From Urechis unicinctus (lineage: Eukaryota > Annelida > Polychaeta > Xenopneusta > Urechidae), in assembly GCA_034190875.2 (NCBI GenBank), contig CM067348.1, positions 38,290,699-38,354,698 on the forward strand: a stretch of DNA of 64,000 nt, written 5' to 3'. Below the pieces are notes generated by a model. The model was given only the letters and a program-made list of their open reading frames with translations. It had not been told where the DNA came from and did not search any database. A program made the translations under genes and the position numbers. This document shows positions 26,701-34,884 of this stretch, piece by piece (the first letter of the stretch is position 1; each line of letters opens with the position of its first letter).

Positions 26701-27804
26701 TAAATATCTGATTCTTTACCAATAATTTGCAACAATATTTACCAAAGTATAATTATACTCCAGGGTTTCTTTGATAACCACTTTGAAAATGGCAGTTTGA
26801 CTTTCAAGTGGTTGTAGGGAGAAAGGCAACCCTGACTTTGGTCCCTCGATTCTCAGGTTTTTGTAGTTTTCTTCATCTAGATCCTCCATGCTATCAATTT
26901 CAAATGTGTCTTTATCTCTGGTGTCATTGTAACAATCTGGGTGTTCAAGGTCAAGGACAGCCTGTGTGGGGTCACTTAATGCAACTTTCATCTGTTTAAT
27001 ATCAAAGCAGCACATTGTAGTGTTCTCAACTGTAACAAAAATACAATATGGCATTTGGAAATCAAACTGCAATACTGTGTATTATTGGCTATTCAATGTA
27101 GCAGCACAATGCGCCATTGGACTCGTTGACAAAAAGTGAACTTTCATGTAAAAAAAATGACATGACCCAGGAATATATAAAACACACAAGCCATTTTACG
27201 AGTCCCTTGCGCTTAAGCGCAGTTCATAAATAGGCCCACTGTCCTTGTTAATACGCTTGTAGTTTGGATCCATCATACATCCCAAAGTTGGTCCTGTCTC
27301 TAATTGTGAGATTTGTATACATCTGACTGTGTGCATCCCTCAGTATATGTTTTATAAATCCCTGGGTCACTTTTGACTGGAAAGTTCACATTTTGTCCAA
27401 TCAAGCATGTGCTGCTAATGTTGGATCAAAATTTGAAATATAACATTGTTTGTATAAATTTGTATAGAAAACCTCGCAGAAGAAGCAGCTGATGTCCACC
27501 AACTGGAACATGGCGCGCAGAGAGCTGCGGCAAATAGTCATCCCTCTTCTTGTTACCTCCAAACAGAGAAAACAATCAAATAACAAAAAATAGTAGCCAA
27601 AAAAGAAATACACATATTCATGGTATTATTACTAAAATATAACACCAAGTAAGATATAAGTGATCAATTGGAAGTTAGTGATAGCATTTGATTTATTCAC
27701 CTAATCAGATTGTAATAAAACTTACCAAGCTTCCTTTGAAGCAGATTTAATCTTAACGAGCCGTCATCTGGCTTTATAAGATCACACACTACCTCACCCA
27801 TCAT
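23719..27804 (-). CDS. TRAPPC14: Trafficking protein particle complex subunit 14-like (MAP11)
   Basis: Metazoan TRAPPII-associated subunit, known in vertebrates for a role in cilium assembly with Rabin8 and as microtubule-associated protein 11. Exons on the minus strand: 27804-27726, 27556-27473, 27029-26743, 26656-26586, 26458-26381, 26222-26128, 25425-25344, 24765-24696, 24427-24009 and 23833-23719 (stop TGA). The total is 459 codons plus stop; phases close throughout. Matching blocks to the family: LSARHVPVGGHQLLLLRV, YKLPSLRIRKPGM, VKYTIINYLQDFLSVKLLW, RVINSVLCSQPETNLG, GIYELGEHMKLNMQYAM, then a Ser/Pro/His-rich linker and a C-terminal SALHILKRNCQVLV. The start is set by an in-frame TGA just 5' of ATGATG. 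The protein lacks the roughly 120-150 residue N-terminal part of human TRAPPC14, so upstream exons may be missed. The 26222 acceptor is weak and was chosen for phase. Confidence 0.82.
25570..26052. repeat. Minisatellite, 32-bp then 24-bp units (TRAPPC14 intron)
   Basis: Six 32-bp units (gggacagagccacaagcaca + ggtgatctctgt) are followed by about 13 related 24-bp units (gggagtaacacaggtgatct + ctgt). The shared half is caggtgatctctgt, so the two arrays are homologous. Several frames stay open through it on both strands, by repetition only. Confidence 0.92.
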
Positions 27805-28029
27805 TCAAATAATCTGCAAATACAACAGCATGCACCTGGTTAGCCTCCGATGTACAAGCAGGATATCAGCTGTGGATATTCTTCCCATGAAAAAACCTAT
27901 CCTCAAACACAACAAATTATGAGGGACTGAGATGAAGATGAACGAACCCTAATTCCATCTGAAGCATTGGGTTACATTGTTATACCAGGTGAAAATAACA
28001 TCAACAGGGGCAGTGTTTACTTAAGAGAG

Positions 28030-28510
28030 ACGGTATATATTTATATTACCGTCTGACTGGGGCTATGCTATGGCTGTATAGGAGTGGGCAAAGAAACTGC
28101 GCCTCTGACTGCGTCCCCACTGTTTTCTTATTTCGATCTCTCTATCCTTGTTTTTTTTAAATCCCTAGTAATGAACATATTTTTTCTAATAAATGGGATT
28201 CAAAATTTCTGCCCTGGTCTGACTGTATTTTGGGTCCCCAAACACTGACACAAATTCAGTTAGGATTTTATCAGCATCAGCCTGAGCTAGTTGGTCAGAC
28301 ATAGCCATTTCATGGGTCCATTTAGTGTTATAGTCACTCACAATAATACGCAGAATGTGTACGGTAGGCAAAGTGTCTGTGCGCTGTTTACTACTTTTGA
28401 TCTCTCATATCTGTGCTGAGATGGCATCAAAACACCAGGTACGATAGGCAAAGAAACTCTGCCTCTGAGTTTCACCGTGCTATTTACTACTTTCGATCTC
28501 TCAAATCATC
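28030..28510. mobile_element. Retroelement-like debris with thrice-repeated motif
   Basis: Three related segments begin (t)aggcaaag at about 28089, 28366 and 28445, and end in a ttcgatctctc-like block. Between them lies a gag-like coding fragment. At 28027-28053 is an AGACGGTA...TACCGTCT inverted repeat, whose 21-bp core recurs at 53461-53481. It looks like LTR or promoter remnants of an element; the family is not identified. Confidence 0.45.
28186..28371 (-). pseudogene. Short gag-like retroelement fragment
   Basis: A 61-codon open stretch includes FVSVFGDPKYSQTRAEI, resembling the FxxxFGDPxxxxxAxxxL pattern common in retrotransposon Gag proteins. It is isolated, with no partner pol in the window, so it is a remnant at most. 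Confidence 0.4.
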
Positions 28511-29126
28511 AGATCATCAAAACCCAAGGGGCGAGTGCCTTGCCTACAGGGACGAGTGTCTTGCCTAGTAAGTAGAATGGGATTAGCCCAACAGACCAAC
28601 AGTCGATCGGGTACTCCCTTGTTGATCAAGAGGACGCGCAAGCTCAACCTGGTTCATAAGAGCTAATCTGCTAATCACGCGCCCTCTAGGAGCATATACA
28701 ATCGAGTTATTTACATGATTTTGATCGGAGAAATGCAACATACAATACAATAGGAATACAATAAGTGTGCAACTAATTCTACCGCAAAACTAGCTCCGGT
28801 GTAACGGTAACATGTCTACGCAGACGTCTTGTAGGGCTACCGCAAAACTAGCTCCGGTCGTAACCGCAAAACTAAAGACTATATGGAATGTCTCTTCCCC
28901 TAGTACAAATAGAGCGTTCCCAACACCTTTCAAAAAAACAAGTAAAGGTTACTGTATCCGAATACGATTCACCCTCACAACCTATTTACATTTTAAAGGA
29001 GCGAAATTATTGCTCCGGTGTCTTTTGGTCATACTTAAGGATTTGACAGATTCCTCTCTGCTCTTATTATCACTCATAACAGATGGCCGGATAACATTTT
29101 ACTTGTAACGAACAAAAGTGAAATAG

Positions 29127-31378
29127 ATGGCGATTTCGAGTCCAAACCAATATTTCCAGCAGGTAAAACTGTAATTTCAGTGTTGTAGGATAGAATATAG
29201 AATAAAAAAATCACCGATTACAGAAATAATCAACTGTGCAACCCATGACCAGCAATAATTATTAACCGGTCATGATTATCACCATTTATCGCCCACATTA
29301 CTCTCCAAATAAGCTAAGATAAGCTAGACTACCACCCTTAGTTAACTGCAGACAGAGCGGCCGGTTGTAGGACTGCAATAAAGCCGAATCGTGTGTGTGT
29401 ATCGAATTATAGTCGTGTTGAGCAACTAGGCTATGTACGACCACCAGTGCGTGTGTAACTTTGAGGGCGCTCACCACTATTGTAATCAGGTAATTTTCCG
29501 GGGAGACGTGTTTTACTCACGCTGACACGTTAAGTGCCAGATTCCTCAGAGGTGTCATACACTTTAATGCAACGCCGTCATGTTAAGGCCCTTGGACCAC
29601 GTACGTCACCACCCCCCCCCCCCCCACGTGTGATGATGGAGTTGGACCCCAACCTGGACTTTCCCAACCCCCTCTGACCGATATGCCCCCATCACATATT
29701 GTAGAGTTGGTAAGTATTCAGGGCAGTAATTTTCATAGCTCAGCTGGATCCTTGCTGACTCATTGCGCCACCAAATCAGCCACTACCCCTATATGGCTGG
29801 GTGATGGGCATTTGAAATAGGGGGCATATGTTTCTAACAACAGACGATCCAGGGGGATGGAGCGCAAGGCCTCAAGCTGGCAGGTACTGAAACCTCCCAC
29901 CAGCTGAGTGAACCCAAAATGGACGTTCGGAAACTTTGACGCCCACCTGCTTACCACATCCCCAGATCCCGAGAAACAGTGGAGGTGAATCCGCTGCTCT
30001 TGGGGCACCTGACCAAGCAGCTGATACAGGGCACAGCAATATGCCTCTGTGCCGTCATCTCCCTTCATTCCCCGGATGTGCAAAACCAGCACATGCCGGG
30101 GCACCAGGAGGGACAGCACATGGTGTAGGGCATGTTGCATGTAGGGCCTATGCCAACCTCCCCAAGGCCGACAACTTTGGACCGTTTGAGAAGGCCGGAC
30201 ATCACCTGCATTGGGTCCGATGTGCACTTCGCTGCAGGCTTGGGGTGGAGACCAATCGCGACCCTCACTTTTTGCTGCCCCAGGTCGATGATTTCAAACG
30301 CGACAGTACCTACCACAGCAGAAGGTAAGCAGGCTTGAGAAATTACTATATTGGTGTCAGAAGTGATTGTACTTATGTCTGGTTTTTAACACCATTTTCG
30401 GCTCTGACATTTTAATTTGGCGCTTTGCACAAAAAAAATTTGTTATCCCACTTCTGACACCAATATAGTAATTTCTCAAGCCTGCTTACCTTCTGCTGTG
30501 GTAGGATCGGTCGCGTTTGTTATTGCTGGTGTACTTGGACGTTTCTCGTCGACTTTTGAGTGGGCTTTGTTATTGATGTCTTGCAGTCTTGACGGCTGGG
30601 CAACAAGTGACCCAACACTTGTTGCTGAGTTGCCGGATTCCTCAGAGTTGTCATACCCTGCCAGGGAGCACATCGTCGTCAGAGGATCTTTTACTTCCCT
30701 TTTCAGAGATAGGACCTCCATTTTAACATGATCATCTAAGTCACGAGTAACCAGTCAGGTTGTAACACCTTGGAGTCGAACCCACAGCCGTAAGCCAGTA
30801 AATCACCATGCCCGGATAAAAGTTGCGGATAAATCTCAAAATGTTATGAGCAGATTTCTGATTACATGCAGTAACAACTTTGCGCTCTTGCACGGTCAAG
30901 CCACAGTGATTTGCATTGGCCGGCTGGCCGCTATCTTCTATGTATACATAAACCATAAAGGGTTTGTATACATAGAAGATATCGGTAAGCCGGCCTATGC
31001 AAATCCCTGTGGGCTGAGCGTGTGATTCTCGGGGTGTCGCACAGGTACCATTCACTGCATTTTTCATTGTCAACGATCGGTGGGAAATCACGGGAGAAAA
31101 TGTTGACATACCGCATGGGAAGAGAAAACACACCCAGCTGTACAAAACGAAGCCCCCCCCCCCCCCCAAATCCTGTCGTACAGATTGAAGCTGAAAAACA
31201 TACCCCGTCGTACAAGTATGAGGCCCATTAAAACCCGTCGTACAAGTCGAGAGGCCGAAAAAACGTACCCTGTCGCATGGCACATGTATACAACCTCTAT
31301 ATACTTAAGTCCCCCCCCCCCACCCTGGGTCAAGGGTCTACAGGGTGAAAACTTTTATTTTTTCTCATTATTCATTAG

Positions 31379-31468
<90 letters not shown>

Positions 31469-34400
31469 ATATCAGTAGTGTACAGAGAAATTGGAGGCAA
31501 TAGTGAGATTTTCCAGTGATTATAACTTTGTTCTGTAAATGGATAACTTCTTCACGGTCAATCTTAAATTTCAGCTGGAGGATGCATTGGAAGAGAAGGA
31601 TGGCCTGTATGCTGGGGTTGGTTTGCATTTTTCTGTTTTAGTTAAATCTTGCATTATGTATACTCTACTGGTAATTTTTGTCCCAAAAATTCTGTCTGTA
31701 ACATTGTCTTATAGGAGTTGCTATCCTTCAAACACCCACATGTGACAAATACTCGACTTCAAATAAAGAATCCAGAGTCTCAATGTGAGGGTAGATTTCC
31801 TCAACCATGGGATGAATTGGTGGCTGCTCATTTGCGGTAGATATACGTTACTCTGAATTGACAAAGACAGAGTACACTGACCCTCCACTGTATTTGTCTA
31901 AATAATATAATGATCTTTGTATGAATGAATAATTTTTAAAATGAAGAACAAAACAAAGTTTCCTCTCAGTTATTCACTCTCATAAATGGTTTCTCTGCAG
32001 GTGCTGTTGGGCTGTTGCTCACCATAACTTTGTTGAAGCTTATAGGCTGCAGTCTATTGTAGTAACATATCCTTTTTGCAACCAGAACAAATAATTTGTA
32101 GTTAGTTACTCTATATTTACATTGTTAACTGAATTATTTGATGAACTGAAACCTTAACAACAAAAGAACTGCTTTTTCCAAGATATTCCAGACGCAAAAG
32201 GATGAAAATTGGGCCTTGCCAATTTTGTTTTCCATCATTCTGGACTTGCGTCTATTTGCCAGCAGTGTGAGGCGATTTTGTTTTCTCTGAGAAATGTGAT
32301 CAATTAAAATGATAAAGCAACAACTGCTGTTTCCTGTTAATCAATTCAACTTCAGTGATTCATTGAACAGGCAGATGTACAGCTGAGCAAGGAGGGTAAA
32401 GGCAACCACTGTGACATGTTAGAGAAAGCGGCCGAGGCTCTCATGGGATGCTTCCGTGTCTGCGCCAGCGATAAGTTTGTCCTCGTTTCTCTCATCCTTG
32501 CACCAACGGATCAGTCTGCTCACAAACTTCACCTTACAGAAAGACTGCTTACATTCTTTTATTTTCCCAATGGAAAATGGTTTCTGCGATATGTTGTATT
32601 TGTTTCTCTTCAGTCGAGCTGCTCCAGAAGACTCAAAGAAATGGGGTATGCTGAACCTTGTTAATCAACTCTTCAAGATATACTTCAAGGTGTGTACAAT
32701 TGAGGTCATGTAATTTTCCTGGGGTTCTCTAATAAATTACAATGAACATGGCTCATGACTTAAAGAGTCCAATATTTGTGGCCTTAACCTGCACATAACA
32801 GCTATTTTCTTTTTTTTCTAAATATGACTTACTAAAACAAAGCTTCTGTGAACTTGGTTTGTGTTAGATTAACAAGTTACATCTGTGCAAGCCATTGATT
32901 CGAGCCATCGACAGTCTGCCTTTCAAAGAACAGTTCTCTGTTGCACAGCTTGTTACTTACAAGTCAGTACTTATCTCATCAAAGCCTCCTACCGCATGCC
33001 TGCTGATCGTGTCCAACTGTCTGCCATGTAGTTTACTATACTATCATGTTGGTCTTTTATTATTTTTAACATAAGTTGTATTTTATGGAACCAGTATATG
33101 AAATGTTTGCCATGATTATCATTTTTCGTGACAGATATTACGTAGGTCGTAAAGCCATGTTTGATAGCGACTTCAAGAACGGTGAGTGGCAGACTGTGCG
33201 ACTTAATTGCTTTTTCCTGTGGCAATAAGTTATGTATATGATTACAATCATTGATAAGTAACCTGTCAGTGGACTGCTTGTCTATATAGCCGAGGATTAT
33301 TTGTCGTTTGCCTTCCAACGCTGCCATCACTCGGCCAAGAGGAACAAACGCCTCATTCTCATCTACCTTCTTCCTGTCAAAATGCTCCTGGTAAATATAC
33401 TGTCCATTTTCTTAAGTTACTAAATTCAAAAGACTGGAAAAGGAGGGAACATCATGATTACCCAACATAATCAGATGCTTCACTTTTCGGGTAACTTCTG
33501 TGTGTACTATTGTACTTGTTTATTTATTGATAACTGTTTGGTTTCTCCAAATAGTTGATATTCCCATCATCCTGAGTTTGTCTCCTATTCCTCTTACAGG
33601 GTCATCTGCCGAAAGAGTTCTTTCTCCGCAAATATGACCTATTACAGTTCCGTGACGTCGCCCGAGCAGTCAGGTGTCTGCTTCTGTATATTACGCCATG
33701 TTCAGCTCATCGATTACAATATTTTTGATGATAAGTCTTTATGCTTCTCATGATATATTCAAACTCTCCAAAATACTGATGTGGTTGGTCGATTGCAGCT
33801 CCGGTAATCTGTTGCTGTTGAAGGATGCCATGACAACCAACGAGGCCTTCTTCATCAAATGTGGAGTCTTCCTCATTCTAGAGAAACTCAAAATCATCAC
33901 ATACAGGAATCTCTTCAAAAAAGTGTCAGTTCACATTTCCTGCTTCTCCCATTTCTGGTGTCACAGTGCAATGTGAATCACGACGTGTTCTGTGCTTTAT
34001 GAAAAGCTTCATACACATGGACTGGATGTTTGTAATGGTTCGTGGTTTACAGCTCCCTGTTGATGAAAACACATCAGCTCCCAATTGGCGCGTTCACAGT
34101 CGCTGTCAAGATGCTTGGGGTGAGTTTTTTTAAAATTGTATAACGCTTTATCATGGTAACGCTGTTTGTTTGGACCAGCTTCTTTGTTGCTGAAGCTGCA
34201 CAAGTGGCCACGGTTCGTTTCCCTGCCGCGTCCTCTCTTCTCTCTGTTGCTAGTCAGATGATATATGCCAATTGATATCTTGCTGGTGTTGTCCACAAGA
34301 GGTTCATATGATGTGACATTTTCTTTGTATCAGGAAGATGATGTGGATGATGATGTATCATGACATTTGCTTTGTATCAGGAAGATGATGTATCATATGA

Positions 34401-34884
34401 TGTGACATTTGCTTTGTATCAGGAAGATGTATCATATGACATTTGCTTTGTATCAGGAAGGTGATGTATCATATGATGTGACATTTGCTTTGTATCAGGA
34501 AGATGATGTGGATGATGATGTATCATATGATGTGACATTTGCTTTGTATCAGGAAAAGATGATGTGGATGATGATGTATCATATGATGTGACATTTGCTT
34601 TGTATCAGGAAGATGATGTGGATGACGATGAGGTGGAATGTATCATTGCTAATCTCATATATGAGGTGAGGAATTCGGTTTGAAGATTTCTACCAACAGT
34701 TTTATTCTTCAGCTTGTAGGATATCAGATGGAGCTATAATCCATGAACATTTCGTACAAAACGTAGATTCATGGAGTCATTTGTTTAACAACAGAACAGG
34801 ATCAAGGGCTACATAGCTCACCAGCATCACAAGCTAGTCGTCAGCAAACAGAATGCGTTTCCCCCTCTCGCTACCATTATGTAG
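29127..34884 (+). CDS. PCID2: PCI domain-containing protein 2 (TREX-2 subunit), complete
   Basis: Metazoan counterpart of yeast Thp1. It binds GANP/Sac3 and DSS1 in the nuclear-pore TREX-2 complex for mRNA export. Exons: 29127-29162, 31575-31616, 31715-31836, 32001-32066, 32170-32266, 32371-32474, 32614-32689, 32868-32962, 33135-33181, 33290-33390, 33600-33673, 33799-33924, 34053-34119, 34609-34665 and 34795-34884 (stop TAG). The total is 399 codons, exactly the human length, with all phases closing. The start ATG is preceded by an in-frame TAG. Matches include [114 protein letters not shown] and the C-terminal [14 protein letters not shown]. The PCI/winged-helix part is about residues 210-390. 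The fourth intron is AT-AC U12-type. Confidence 0.96.
29612..29627. repeat. Poly-C run
   Basis: About 15 consecutive C. Similar C runs lie at about 31147-31166 and 31310-31321 and are prone to sequencing error. Confidence 0.8.
29760..30316 (-). pseudogene. TatD-like (TATDN) hydrolase fragment, frameshifted
   Basis: The minus strand encodes recognisable TatD-family motifs in two frames: [12 protein letters not shown] and VVGLGEVGI (about 30316-30160), then, after a frameshift near 30150, [32 protein letters not shown] and [15 protein letters not shown] (to 29760). HCFSG matches the TatD HCF(T/S)G signature. The usual metal-binding Asp in the LETDAPY-type motif is Tyr here. A frameshift plus loss of that residue argue for a dead copy. 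It lies antisense in PCID2 intron 1, next to LTR-like inverted repeats, so it may have arrived with a mobile element. Confidence 0.72.
30309..30505. repeat. 57-bp perfect inverted repeat with tRNA-Leu-type PBS sequence
   Basis: Arms 30309-30365 and 30449-30505 are exact reverse complements, separated by 83 bp. On the minus strand the right arm runs into TGGTGTCAGAAGTGGGAT (30462-30445), which is complementary to the 3' end expected of a tRNA-Leu ending CCCACTTCTGACA-CCA, a retroelement primer-binding site. The left arm holds the first 14 bases of the same site on the plus strand. Imperfect pairing (caaacgcgac) extends past both arms. Confidence 0.9.
30476..30731 (-). pseudogene. Open reading segment upstream of the TatD-like fragment
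   Basis: The minus strand is open for about 80 codons ([14 protein letters not shown] ... [11 protein letters not shown]), ending inside the inverted repeat. If a GTAAGC donor (30489) and a TAG acceptor (30310) in the repeat were used, it would join in frame to the TatD-like segment. The function is unknown; it could be the N-terminal part of the same element-borne gene, or chance. Confidence 0.35.
30772..30782 (-). other. tRNA-type B-box match
   Basis: The minus strand has GGTTCGACTCC, a perfect RNA polymerase III B box. No convincing A box or cloverleaf is present upstream, so at most this is a decayed tRNA-derived SINE. Confidence 0.25.
30901..31012. repeat. Long hairpin (about 53-bp arms, 6-bp loop)
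   Basis: 30901-30954 is nearly the reverse complement of 30961-31012 (core atcttctatgtatacat / atgtatacatagaagat), with loop ataaag. Weaker pairing extends about 15 bp beyond. It is compatible with a foldback element. Confidence 0.85.
31135..31325 (-). mobile_element. Dispersed repeat with CTTGTACGACGGG motifs, copy 1
   Basis: The minus strand reads a G-run, acttaagtatatagagg, catgtgcc, then ttttttcggcctctcgactt and several diverged gtacgacggg/gtatgtttttc blocks. The same order occurs on the plus strand at 52288-52455. No protein or TIR was recognised; it is a dispersed family of unknown class. Confidence 0.65.
31381..31465. repeat. (TA)n tract (PCID2 intron 1)
   Basis: About 75 bp of pure TA plus a short imperfect tail. 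Confidence 0.95.
32067..32169 (+). other. U12-type AT-AC intron of PCID2
   Basis: The 103-nt intron begins ATATCCTTTT (U12 donor consensus) and ends AAAGAAC. CCTTAAC at 32152-32158 matches the U12 branch site, about 12 nt from the acceptor. Only these borders give [19 protein letters not shown], which aligns without a gap to the PCID2 family; no GT-AG choice keeps both frame and length. Confidence 0.9.
34320..34616 (+). repeat. Tandem repeat amplifying the PCID2 exon 14 acceptor
   Basis: Seven copies of tttgtatcag/gaagatg-type sequence (AG ending near 34334, 34379, 34419, 34457, 34498, 34551 and 34608), some followed by atgtggatgatgatgtatca. Only the last copy, at 34609, leads to an open frame into exon 14. 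Confidence 0.9.

Larger units (their letters stand above)
27805..29126. other. Divergent intergenic region between TRAPPC14 and PCID2
   Basis: About 1.3 kb between the two start codons on opposite strands, so it may act as a shared promoter region. It also contains transposon debris (28020-28530) and a pair of about 25-bp direct repeats (28778 and 28836, ctaccgcaaaactagctccg). Confidence 0.55.

Noticed and set aside
30741-31283. 180-codon minus-strand open frame
   Set aside because: It runs through a hairpin, a poly-G tract and the dispersed repeat; no protein signal.
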